Assembly (NCBI GenBank): GCA_902774815.1
Contig: CACYJV010000017.1
Location: 1 to 64,000 of the forward strand
Length of the DNA stretch: 64,000 bases
Reading direction: 5' to 3'
Source: an uncultured Prevotellaceae bacterium
Lineage (GTDB): Bacteria; Bacteroidota; Bacteroidia; Bacteroidales; Bacteroidaceae
The notes beneath the pieces are model-generated. The model worked only from the letters and a program-made list of their open reading frames with translations, had not been told where the DNA came from and ran no database searches. Positions within the stretch are counted from its first letter, which is position 1, and each line of letters opens with the position of its first letter. The position numbers were made by a program, and so were the translations under genes. Below are positions 38,386 to 46,386 of this stretch, in pieces.

Positions 38386-40236
38386 CTACTTCACGATTAG
38401 CTTATCTCCGGAGAGGTCGACATCAAAGAGATGGGGCACGCGCACATAACGTCCGGAGCTGCTGTCGTGGCTGTGCACCGATATCATCCATTTGCCCTCG
38501 AAAGTCTTGAAGAGCATGCCGTGACCATAGTTGGGCGGGGTGATGGGCTCGGGCTCGTGTACCCACGGACCGAAGATGGTGCCGCTGGTGGAGTAGGCGA
38601 CGCCTTGTGTGTAGACATTGTCGCGCCACGATGTCCATATCATGCCGAGACGGCCGGTGCCGGTGCGGAACAGGTAGGGACCGTCGGTGACCTTGTTGGG
38701 TCCTTCGACACCATCTTCCACCTCATGACTCCACGGGGCATCCTTGGCACGGAACAGTACAGTCGGTTCGCCAATGGTACCACTCAGGTCGGGTTTCAGA
38801 CGTATGCATTCCATGGTGCCATTCCAGTTCTGTAGCCATTCGCCACAGTAGACCATCCACGGCGTTCCATCCTGTTCGACCCAGAAAGTACCATCAAGGG
38901 TGGGCTGTCGAGGATTCAGGTAGATGGGGTCTTCCATCGGGCGATAGGGACCTTCTGCACGGTCGGCGACAAGGACATGGGATGCACGGCGCGGGATGAT
39001 GTTTCCGCGGACGGTGTCGATCTTGATGTCGTTATTGGTGAACGTGGCAAAGTAGTAGTATTTCCCTTTGTACTGGTGGAGCTCAGCAGCCCAAATCTGC
39101 GGGCGCGGCCCCATCCACGACTGCGGGTCGGTCTCAGCCACTCTATAGGGTCCCGTCCACATGTTCAGGTCCTGGCTCTTCCAAAGCAGGCCGCCCGTGC
39201 CCGTCATGTAGTAGGTGTGGGTGGCATAGTCGGCGAGAATGCAGGGATCGCTAAGGCGTATGCTGTCGCGTGGCACGGTGCGTGATTCCATGCGTCGGAA
39301 GGCCCGTTGCTGCTGTGGTGTGGTCTTCTCGACGCTACCCATGCCGGGTTGCTGATAGACACGCACGTAGTCGATGAGATAGCGCATGGGCATGGCCTCA
39401 TCGTCGATGTCGCCTCCGTTGTCGCCACCCAACGCGAGGTTCAGCAGGATGTACTGTGGCCGCGTGAAGGGGTTGACGTGCTGACCAGCCTCGCCGTTGA
39501 CGGTCGTCGACAGTGGGATGTCGTTGAGCAGTTCGTCGTCGAGGTAGATGCGCATGGCCTCAGGAGTCCAGTCCATGCGCCACGTGTGGAACTTCTCGGC
39601 CCACTGTGCATCGCGATCAGTGAAGTGGGTGAAGGGAATCTTCTTGGAGTTCCACACAGCACGGTTCTGGTCGTTGCCCCATGCGGCATTGGCGAGGATG
39701 TGGGGAACGCCCTGGATGCGGTAGTACTCCATGACATCGATTTCGCCACACGATGGCCAGGGGAGTCCTTTGCCCAACAGCCAGATGGCAGGCCATGCAC
39801 CACCGGCAACAGGTATCTTTGCCCGCACTTCCAGTCGTCCGTAGAGGAAGCTGAACGAGCGCCTTGTGGTGAGCGATGCCGACGTATAGTCGATAAATTC
39901 GCGAGCCGACCTCCAGTCGCGCCTGCCCTCACGACGGTTACCCTGCTGGGTAGGCACTGGCGTGGGTGCCTGCTTCCTGCCCTCAATGACGAGGAAACCA
40001 TTCTCACGGAATGCGTTGTCGCCTTGATACCATTGTGCCTCGTGGTTGCGAACGAAGCCCCGTTCGGGTTCCCATACCGTGGCATCGTAAGGACCTGAGC
40101 CATCGAACTCGTCGCTCCACACCAGTTGCCACTCGTTGCTGTTCTGTGCCGAGGCCGGTATGGCGGCCCATAGCCAAAGTCCCATGGCCGTCAGCAGTCG
40201 AACGGCCCAGGACGTCGTGTTGTTATTCTTTCTCAT
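38386..40236 (-). CDS. Secreted GH16-GH43 fusion glycoside hydrolase
   Basis: 616 aa from the ATG at 40236, which starts the signal peptide MRKNNNTTSWAVRLLTAMGL...ASAQ. A start 33 bp upstream is possible. Residues 35-295 are GH16 with the active-site motif GEIDVMEYY (nucleophile about E165, D167, acid/base about E170). Residues 322-616 are a GH43 five-bladed propeller with base motif LSDPCILAD (about D330), WAAELHQYKGKYYYFA and EGPNKV for the general acid. GH16 enzymes cut beta-1,3/1,4-glucans or galactans endo-wise; GH43 enzymes remove arabinose, xylose or galactose. The fusion could act on one branched polymer, for example type II arabinogalactan, by inference. It lies convergent to the PUL. 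Confidence 0.93.
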   Translation of the reverse strand: MRKNNNTTSWAVRLLTAMGLWLWAAIPASAQNSNEWQLVWSDEFDGSGPYDATVWEPERGFVRNHEAQWYQGDNAFRENGFLVIEGRKQAPTPVPTQQGNRREGRRDWRSAREFIDYTSASLTTRRSFSFLYGRLEVRAKIPVAGGAWPAIWLLGKGLPWPSCGEIDVMEYYRIQGVPHILANAAWGNDQNRAVWNSKKIPFTHFTDRDAQWAEKFHTWRMDWTPEAMRIYLDDELLNDIPLSTTVNGEAGQHVNPFTRPQYILLNLALGGDNGGDIDDEAMPMRYLIDYVRVYQQPGMGSVEKTTPQQQRAFRRMESRTVPRDSIRLSDPCILADYATHTYYMTGTGGLLWKSQDLNMWTGPYRVAETDPQSWMGPRPQIWAAELHQYKGKYYYFATFTNNDIKIDTVRGNIIPRRASHVLVADRAEGPYRPMEDPIYLNPRQPTLDGTFWVEQDGTPWMVYCGEWLQNWNGTMECIRLKPDLSGTIGEPTVLFRAKDAPWSHEVEDGVEGPNKVTDGPYLFRTGTGRLGMIWTSWRDNVYTQGVAYSTSGTIFGPWVHEPEPITPPNYGHGMLFKTFEGKWMISVHSHDSSSGRYVRVPHLFDVDLSGDKLIVK

Positions 40237-40266
40237 TGTCGTTTTTGTGTTATAGTTTAGTTGTTT

Positions 40267-40306
40267 CATCCTTCATCCTTCATCTATCATCCTTCATCCA
40301 TCATCC
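40267..40306. repeat. Short tandem repeat of CATCCTT/CATCCA units
   Basis: Six irregular units of 6-7 bp (CATCCTT, CATCCTT, CATCTAT, CATCCTT, CATCCAT, CATCC) lie just upstream of the GH16-GH43 gene. Its alternative start codon and any upstream leader would fall at this repeat. The rest of 40237-40558 holds a fragment of a repeat (see 40350) and the promoter at 40499. Confidence 0.7.
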
Positions 40307-40498
40307 TATACCCTATATACGTTTCAGAGGGGGATATTCCGCAGAGGAAAATCCACACCTACCCCCTCCCTGGCTCGCTCTTGTGCCATGCCACCCTGCG
40401 TGATGACCAGGCTTGTGTGGTCATTGTCCTTGCAGGCCGTCTTGGGCCGTGTTCTGCATCATTTCCATATATTTTTGTATTCTTTTCCGTTGTGTGTT

Positions 40499-40529
40499 TT
40501 TGTTGTCTGCCGTTTTTGTTGTATATTTG
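40499..40529 (+). promoter_or_regulatory. Promoter of the envelope-modification operon
   Basis: TTTG (40499-40502), 19 nt, TATATTTG (40522-40529). The expected start is near 40536, which places the first usable ATG at 40559 and excludes the longer open frame that begins at 40388. Confidence 0.83.
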
Positions 40530-40558
40530 CAGTCGAGGAACAAAAAGAGAGAGGCAAG

Positions 40559-42508
40559 ATGATATTGCTGCAGTTCATTGGCAAGGCGTTATCCGTGTTG
40601 TGGGCACCCATACGGCGTCACACGGTGACTTTCGTGGCATTGTATGTGCTGGGCGTAGTAAGCGCGTGGCTCACGGTACCTCATACGCCAACGGCAAAAC
40701 TCTACGGCAACCTCTATTGGGAGTTGTTCCTCGACGTTTATCTGTTGTGCGTGCTGTTGGGACCCACCTCCAGCCCAAAAGCGGGGGGCAGGAAAAGCAT
40801 CGCCGGAAGACTGCTCCTTGTTTGGAAGTTCCTCGTATGTCTGGTGCTCTATGCCATTGCCATTGCCGATGTCTATTGCTTCGAGAAGTACGGCTCGTCG
40901 TTGTCGCCTTCGATGCTGATGTTGGTGGGCGAAACAGACAAGCGTGAGGCAGGCGAGTTCCTGAGTTCCGTCCTTCAGTGGGAAACACTGACGAGTGGAG
41001 TAGGGTGGTTGCTGCTGATAGGAGCAGTGCATATCGTATTGTCAAAGCTAATACCCAACACCAGCCCTCATCCCGAGCGGAGTTCGTCCATTCCCGTTGG
41101 CGCGCCTACCCGTAGCCTTTCCCGTAGCCTTCCCCGAAGGGAGGGAGGTATGAATACCCCTTTTGCTGGTAAAGCAACCTCCAATGCTAATCGGTCTTAC
41201 CTCACATGGGGAGGAGGTGGGCTTGTCCTCTTGCTACTCCTCTTCAGCCTCTATGCGTCATGGAGCAACAAGCAAGGGTTGTGGCGGCTGTTGACGCTGC
41301 CCACGATGGGTGCGGTGGAGAACGAACTGACGCAACACCACCGCGTGGAGTGCTATTTGCCCGTCTACAGGCTGGCGTTCAGCGTGAGAGCCAACCAACT
41401 GGCAGCCCGCCAGATCAATCAGTTGGCCGAGGCTGCCGACAACGTGCGTGTGGACAGTTGCAGCTATACATCGCCTATGATTGTGCTCATTATCGGCGAG
41501 AGCTACAACAAGCACCATGCACAACTCTATGGTTACGACTTGCCCACGACACCGCGCCAGCTAGTTCGCCAGCGCACGGGTCAGTTGATAGCATTCAGTG
41601 ATGTGGTGACGCCGTGGAACCTCACCAGTTTCGTGTTCAAGCATATGCTCTCCACCCACGTCATCGGACAGGAGGGACAGTGGAGCGACTATCCTATGAT
41701 GCCCGTGGTGTTCCGTAAAGCTGGCTATGAGGTGACGTTCCTGACCAATCAATTCCTGCCCAAGGCCAAAGATGCGGTCTACGACTTCTCAGGCGGTTTC
41801 TTCCTGAACGATGCACGCCTTTCAGCAGCCATGTTCAGCCGTCGTAACGAAAAGACGCACCCGTGGGACGACGGGCTGCTCAAGGACTGGGACGCTGCCC
41901 CCTCGGCAGAACCCTCGCTCGTCATCTTCCATTTGTTAGGTCAGCACTTGAACTATCGGTCACGTTTCCCGAAGCGGCAACGGCACTTCACCGCTGCCGA
42001 CTATGAGCAACGGCGGGCAGACCTGCCTCAACGGCGCAGGCAACTGGTGGCCGACTACGACAATGCCGTGCTCTACAACGACTCCATTGTCGACCAGATA
42101 TGCCGTCGCTTCGAGGAGCAGAATGCCGTGGTCGTTTACGTGCCTGATCATGGCGAGGAGGTCTATGAGCCTGGGCGATCCATCATCTGTCGCAACCATA
42201 CCGACGACATCGACGCCGAGCTGGCCTACCACGAGTACGAAATACCATTCTGGGTGTGGTGCTCGAAGAGCTATATAGCGGCCCACCCCGACCTGTTCCA
42301 ACGGATATGTGCCGCCAAGGACCGTCGCTTGATGATCGATGCACTGCCACATATGCTGATGTATCTGGCTGGTATCCACTCGAAGGATTACAACGAGGCC
42401 TACGACATCCTGTCGGATGGCTACGACGAGCAGCGCCCCCGACTGCTGAAAGGGAAAGTGGACTATGACAAGGTGATACAGTTAATAAATAACAAGGGGA
42501 CAAGGTAA
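40559..42508 (+). CDS. Phosphoethanolamine-transferase-like inner membrane protein (sulfatase fold)
   Basis: 649 aa from the ATG at 40559, chosen from the promoter position. Four to five membrane helices (about residues 15-245) precede a periplasmic alkaline-phosphatase/sulfatase-fold domain (about 300-640). Visible active-site elements are IIGESYNKHHAQLYGY (about E315, nucleophile Ser rather than the Thr usual in EptA), and VPDHGEEVY (about D530, H531) as metal ligands. This family moves phosphoethanolamine from phospholipid onto lipid A or other envelope glycans. A Pro/Arg/Ser-rich stretch at about residues 167-222 interrupts the membrane region and contains the repeat listed at 41128. First gene of a six-gene operon. 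Confidence 0.9.
   Translation: MILLQFIGKALSVLWAPIRRHTVTFVALYVLGVVSAWLTVPHTPTAKLYGNLYWELFLDVYLLCVLLGPTSSPKAGGRKSIAGRLLLVWKFLVCLVLYAIAIADVYCFEKYGSSLSPSMLMLVGETDKREAGEFLSSVLQWETLTSGVGWLLLIGAVHIVLSKLIPNTSPHPERSSSIPVGAPTRSLSRSLPRREGGMNTPFAGKATSNANRSYLTWGGGGLVLLLLLFSLYASWSNKQGLWRLLTLPTMGAVENELTQHHRVECYLPVYRLAFSVRANQLAARQINQLAEAADNVRVDSCSYTSPMIVLIIGESYNKHHAQLYGYDLPTTPRQLVRQRTGQLIAFSDVVTPWNLTSFVFKHMLSTHVIGQEGQWSDYPMMPVVFRKAGYEVTFLTNQFLPKAKDAVYDFSGGFFLNDARLSAAMFSRRNEKTHPWDDGLLKDWDAAPSAEPSLVIFHLLGQHLNYRSRFPKRQRHFTAADYEQRRADLPQRRRQLVADYDNAVLYNDSIVDQICRRFEEQNAVVVYVPDHGEEVYEPGRSIICRNHTDDIDAELAYHEYEIPFWVWCSKSYIAAHPDLFQRICAAKDRRLMIDALPHMLMYLAGIHSKDYNEAYDILSDGYDEQRPRLLKGKVDYDKVIQLINNKGTR
41128..41220 (+). 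repeat. In-frame repeat element inside the phosphoethanolamine-transferase-like gene
   Basis: The segment around TGAATACCCCTT (41151-41162), flanked by CCCCGAAGGGAGGG, aligns with 43799-43898 in a different gene over about 75 bp. Shared words are TGAATACCCCTT, ACC-CCAATG-TAA and GGGGaGGaGGTGG-like ends. It is translated as about 31 residues rich in Pro, Arg, Gly and Asn between membrane helices. The directly preceding CCCGTAGCCTT is itself tandemly repeated. Confidence 0.75.
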
Positions 42509-42526
42509 CAAAGAAAAAATAACGAT

Positions 42527-43576
42527 ATGCGGAAAGAATTTCTGACACGAGCGGAATGCAATGCCCTGCGTGGCGTAGCCATCATAGGCATCTTCATGCA
42601 TAATTTCTGCCATTGGCTGCCCGGCATCATCCATGAAAACGAGTACCTCTACCACGAACAGAACGTGGTGGCGCTGCGAGGTGTCATGCAGTCACCCGAC
42701 TGGAACCTGCCGATGCACCTGCTGTCGTTCTTCGGCCACTATGGCGTTCCGCTGTTCCTCTTTCTCAGTGCCTATGGACTGGTCATGAAGTATGAGCCCA
42801 TCACAGGTCCTTCGCTGTGGAGTGGCTGGGCAGACTTCCTGTGGCGCCACTTCCGCAAGTTGTTTCGCATGATGATCATCGGCTTTGCACTGTTTATCGT
42901 GGTCGATGCCATCACGCCAGGCCGCCATCGCTATGAGTTGCTCGATGTGGTGGCACAACTGGGCATGTTCAACAATTTCCTGCCCAATCCCGACAAGGTC
43001 ATCTGGCCTGGCCCCTATTGGTTCTTCGGACTGATGATGCAGCTCTACATCATCTACCGATTGCTGCTCTACCGCCGTCACTGGGGGTGGACGGTCGGGC
43101 TGATGGTGGTATGCATGGTTGTTCAGATGGTGTGCGGTCCGGAGAGCGACGAACTTAACCGCCTGCGTTACAACTTCGTGGGTGGCATGCTGCCTTTCGG
43201 CTATGGCCTGCTTGTTGCCCGTATGCCCATGCAGATGCCGCGAGGCTATAACTGGCTGTTTGGGCTGGTGTCGCTCTACTTCATCTATTCGCTCAGCTTC
43301 TCGTTCTTCTGGTGGTTCTTCGTGCCATTGTTTGTCTGCTCGGCAGGCTTCTGCCTCATCCGTGTCACTCCCCGATGGCTGTTGCAGCCACTGACGTGGA
43401 TGGGCAACGTGTCGGCAGCCCTGTTTGTCGTTCACCCTGCCGTGCGCAAGGTGTTCTATCCCATCAGCCGGCATGACGGACTGTACACGGGGCTGCTGCT
43501 CTATGTCGTCGCAGCCATTGTCCTGGCATGGGTTGTGAGCATGATCATTAAAGAAACCAAGAAACCGTCGCAATGA
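42527..43576 (+). CDS. Membrane acyltransferase, acyltransferase-3 family
   Basis: 349 aa, about ten membrane helices. The N-terminus LRGVAIIGIFMHNFCHWLPG matches the family start, where the His is needed for acyl transfer; PLFLFLSAYGLVMKYE follows. These proteins O-acetylate or acylate envelope sugars. It starts 18 bp after the preceding gene and overlaps the next gene, also an acyltransferase, by 4 bp (ATGA), so the pair is translationally coupled. Confidence 0.9.
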   Translation: MRKEFLTRAECNALRGVAIIGIFMHNFCHWLPGIIHENEYLYHEQNVVALRGVMQSPDWNLPMHLLSFFGHYGVPLFLFLSAYGLVMKYEPITGPSLWSGWADFLWRHFRKLFRMMIIGFALFIVVDAITPGRHRYELLDVVAQLGMFNNFLPNPDKVIWPGPYWFFGLMMQLYIIYRLLLYRRHWGWTVGLMVVCMVVQMVCGPESDELNRLRYNFVGGMLPFGYGLLVARMPMQMPRGYNWLFGLVSLYFIYSLSFSFFWWFFVPLFVCSAGFCLIRVTPRWLLQPLTWMGNVSAALFVVHPAVRKVFYPISRHDGLYTGLLLYVVAAIVLAWVVSMIIKETKKPSQ

Positions 43577-44685
43577 AACTGCCATACATAGAACTTGCCG
43601 ACGTCAGCCGCTACCGTGGTGAACTCATGGGCATTGCGATGATTCTCATCGTGCTTTTCCATGTGCCTCTGGGTCGTGGCGATGCCTTCTTTGGTCTGCA
43701 CCGTCTTGGCAATGTGGGTGTCGACATGTTCCTGTTCCTCAGTGGTATGGGGTTGTGGTTTGCGTGGATGAAGGGTAGGCCTCAGGAATCCACACCCTTA
43801 CCCTCCCCAAGTGAGGGGGAATTGAATACCCCTTATGATGTTAATGTTACCGCCAATGTAAACCAGCCCCCCCTTCCTTCGGGAGGGAGATGGGGTGGAT
43901 TCTATCTCCGCCGCTTTGCCCGCATCATGCCAGCGTGGCTCATTATGGCCAGCCTTTTCTATGTGCCCGACTTCCTCGGTGCCCGCAAGTACAGTCAGTC
44001 GTTGATTGACCTCATCGGCGATGTCACCATCAACTGGGACTTCTGGCTGCACGACGAGCTGACCTTCTGGTACATCCCTGCCACCATGATGCTCTATCTC
44101 GTAGCCCCCTTCTACATGGAGCTCATCCGCCGATGGCCCATCTATCGTTGGCTGCCCGTGCTGATGGTAATGTGGTGCGTGGCGGTGCAGTGGGTGATAC
44201 CCATCCATCAAGCCGTGGGACATCTGGAAATCTTCTGGAGCCGTGTGCCTATCTTCTTCATTGGCGTCAACATGGGTGAATTGATACGTCGCAAAGACCG
44301 CCTCGATGGGTCGGCACTCTGGCTGCTTCTGCTGATGTTTGTCGCAGCCTTCAGTGCCAGCCTCTACCTCGAGCAAGTGCGTCACGGCAAGTTCCCACTC
44401 TTTGCTGAGCGCATGATCTACATCCCTCTTACCGTCTGTGGCATCCTGCTCATCTGTCAATTGCTGCGACGTGTGCCTGCTTGGCTGTTGCGGGCGATGG
44501 CCTTTGTGGGTACGGTTTCGCTGGAGACCTATCTCATTCACGTCCATTTCGTGATGAAACCCATTGCCCAATACCATCTAGGTTATTGGCCCACCTGTCT
44601 GCTGACCATCGCTATCTCGTTGCCCTTGGCATGGCTCCTGCACAAGCTGACACAGCCAATCATCAATCTCATTCTAAAGAAGTGA
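43573..44685 (+). CDS. Membrane acyltransferase, acyltransferase-3 family, with inserted segment
   Basis: 370 aa. Family features: YRGELMGIAMILIVLFHVP at the N-terminus, NVGVDMFLFLSGMGLWFAW, RRFARIMPAWLI. Between helix 2 and the RRFAR motif there is an insert of about 37 residues (about 71-108, PLPSPSEGELNTPYDVNVTA) that normal family members lack at this point; it corresponds to the DNA repeat at 43786. The reading frame is kept, so the enzyme may still be functional. Coupled to the upstream acyltransferase by a 4-bp overlap. Confidence 0.9.
   Translation: MKLPYIELADVSRYRGELMGIAMILIVLFHVPLGRGDAFFGLHRLGNVGVDMFLFLSGMGLWFAWMKGRPQESTPLPSPSEGELNTPYDVNVTANVNQPPLPSGGRWGGFYLRRFARIMPAWLIMASLFYVPDFLGARKYSQSLIDLIGDVTINWDFWLHDELTFWYIPATMMLYLVAPFYMELIRRWPIYRWLPVLMVMWCVAVQWVIPIHQAVGHLEIFWSRVPIFFIGVNMGELIRRKDRLDGSALWLLLLMFVAAFSASLYLEQVRHGKFPLFAERMIYIPLTVCGILLICQLLRRVPAWLLRAMAFVGTVSLETYLIHVHFVMKPIAQYHLGYWPTCLLTIAISLPLAWLLHKLTQPIINLILKK
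43786..43898 (+). repeat. In-frame repeat element inside the second acyltransferase gene
   Basis: Homologous to 41128-41220. The core TGAATACCCCTTATGATG lies at 43823-43840. The copy has complementary C-rich and G-rich flanks (CCCTCCCC at 43801, GGGAGGGAGATGGGG at 43881), giving it hairpin potential. Its left end AATCCACACCCTTACCCTCC also matches a fragment at about 40350-40376 upstream of the operon. Confidence 0.75.
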
Positions 44686-44708
44686 GCCGATGGTTCATGG
44701 CCGCACAA

Positions 44709-44762
44709 TCGTAAATATGTAAATCGTAAATATGTAAATCGTAAATCCGTAAATCGTAAATC
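44709..44762 (+). repeat. Tandem repeat of GTAAATC/GTAAATAT units
   Basis: Seven 7-8 bp units (GTAAATAT, GTAAATC, GTAAATAT, GTAAATC, GTAAATCC, GTAAATC, GTAAATC) fill most of the 86-bp gap before the UbiA gene. Copy-number change could alter spacing between the genes or slow read-through. Confidence 0.8.
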
Positions 44763-44771
44763 AAAAATATC

Positions 44772-45671
44772 ATGTCACCAATCCTACGTCTCATCCGTCC
44801 CAAACAGTGGATTAAGAACTTCTTCGTGTTCTTGCCGTTGTTCTTTGGTGGTAATCTGCTTCATGGCCCCAATCTGCTGGCGGCCATCCTGACGTTTGTC
44901 GCCTTCTGCTTTGCCGCGTCGAGCATCTATTGTTTCAACGACCTTGTCGATGTGGAGGCCGATCGTCGCCATCCTGTGAAGTGCCATCGTCCTGTTGCCG
45001 CAGGACTCATCAGCGTTCGTCAAGCCTATGGTCTCATGGCATTGATGTTCCTGCTTTCCATGTTGACCATCGGTCTGCTGGCCACAATCAACATCCCTGT
45101 CGTCGGAAAAGGATGGATGTGGGTAGCCCTTGTCATCCTTTTCTATTGGTTGCTCAATCTGGCTTACTGTGCCGAACTGAAAGACCATGCTATCATCGAC
45201 GTCTGCGTCGTAGCCTTCGGCTTTGTGCTGCGTATCCTTGCCGGTGGTCTTGCCACAGGCGTGGTACTCAGCCAATGGATTGTACTGATGACGTTCTTGC
45301 TGACGCTGTTCCTCTCGTTTGCCAAGCGCCGCGACGACGTTCTCCGTATGCAGCAGACGGGTGAGGCTCCGCGGCGCAATACGTCGCGCTACAATCTGAC
45401 GTTCATCAATCAGGCCATTACCATCACTGGTTCGGTGACTCTTGTCTGCTACATCATGTACACCGTTTCGCCAGAGGTGACGGCCCATTTCCAAACCCGG
45501 CATCTCTACCTGACTTCTATCTTCGTGCTTCTTGGTTTGCTGCGCTATATCCAGATAGCCGTGGTCGATGAGAAGAGTGGCGACCCCACCAAGGTAGTTC
45601 TTCGCGACCGTCCCACGCAGCTCATCGTGCTCGGTTGGCTGTTGGCATTCTTGGTCATCATCTATCTTTAG
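44772..45671 (+). CDS. UbiA-family polyprenyl-phosphate phosphoribosyltransferase-like protein
   Basis: 299 aa, about nine membrane helices. It opens with RLIRPKQWIKNFFVFLPLFF, has the first Asp-rich motif NDLVDVEADRRHP (D57, D60, D64 by count) and a second site KDHAIIDVCVVAFGFVLRIL. This arrangement matches decaprenyl-phosphate 5-phosphoribosyltransferases rather than quinone prenyltransferases. The next gene is an HAD phosphatase, the type of partner needed to dephosphorylate the product. Likely product: polyprenyl-phosphate-linked ribose or a derived pentose used as sugar donor outside the membrane. Confidence 0.85.
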   Translation: MSPILRLIRPKQWIKNFFVFLPLFFGGNLLHGPNLLAAILTFVAFCFAASSIYCFNDLVDVEADRRHPVKCHRPVAAGLISVRQAYGLMALMFLLSMLTIGLLATINIPVVGKGWMWVALVILFYWLLNLAYCAELKDHAIIDVCVVAFGFVLRILAGGLATGVVLSQWIVLMTFLLTLFLSFAKRRDDVLRMQQTGEAPRRNTSRYNLTFINQAITITGSVTLVCYIMYTVSPEVTAHFQTRHLYLTSIFVLLGLLRYIQIAVVDEKSGDPTKVVLRDRPTQLIVLGWLLAFLVIIYL

Positions 45672-45724
45672 GAACTGATTTTATCCCCCATTTTTTCCTT
45701 TTACTTTTTTACCTTTACAGCAAA

Positions 45725-46339
45725 ATGACTCTCCACGCATTCGACTTCGATGGAACGCTGACTACAAGCGACACCCTGTTGCTCTTCATCCGCCATGCAC
45801 GCGGCAGATGGGCGCTCTTGGGCGGGCTTTTGCTTTACAGTCCACGACTGGTGCTCATGAAACTTGGACTTGTCGACAATGGCAGGACAAAAGAGCGGCT
45901 GTTCGGTCACTACTTCCGTGGCATGCTCGAACGCGATTTCGATGCCCTCTGCACTTCGTTTGCCCGTAGTCATGCCCACATTCTTCGCACAGAAGGGCTG
46001 CGTACCATTCGTCAGGCACTTGAGCGTGGCGAACGTGTCGTTGTACTCTCAGCCAGCATCGACCGCTGGGTGCAGGCTTGCCTGAACCAATTCATCGACG
46101 ATACAACACATTTCGCGGTGCTAGGCACGCAGATTGAGGTTACCAATGGTCGGCTAACGGGCAGGTTCGGCACTCTTAACTGCTATGGTTCGGAGAAGGT
46201 CAGACGCCTGAAAGAATGGCTCGAAAGCGAGAAAGTCGGCACGAAGGGTGCTTTGGAGATGATTGCCTATGGCGACAGCCGTGGCGACAAGGAACTCCTC
46301 GCCATGGCCAAAGAATCCCATTACAAGCCATTTCGGTGA
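45725..46339 (+). CDS. HAD-superfamily IB phosphatase
   Basis: 204 aa from the ATG at 45725. The longer frame starting at 45635 runs inside the ubiA gene and is rejected. Motif I is FDFDGTLTT (D7, D9), motif II is VVLSASID, and motif IV is AYGDSRGDKELL. The size and motifs fit SerB-like HAD-IB enzymes. Adjacent to the UbiA-like transferase, it probably dephosphorylates polyprenyl-phosphoryl-phosphoribose; this assignment rests on context. Confidence 0.88.
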   Translation: MTLHAFDFDGTLTTSDTLLLFIRHARGRWALLGGLLLYSPRLVLMKLGLVDNGRTKERLFGHYFRGMLERDFDALCTSFARSHAHILRTEGLRTIRQALERGERVVVLSASIDRWVQACLNQFIDDTTHFAVLGTQIEVTNGRLTGRFGTLNCYGSEKVRRLKEWLESEKVGTKGALEMIAYGDSRGDKELLAMAKESHYKPFR

Positions 46340-46386
46340 CATACGTCAGGAAAAGTACTGATAATGATGATTAAAAGAATAACGAT

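Noticed and set aside
40388..40558. N-terminal extension of the phosphoethanolamine-transferase-like protein
   Set aside because: The promoter at 40499-40529 places the transcript start after the upstream ATG.
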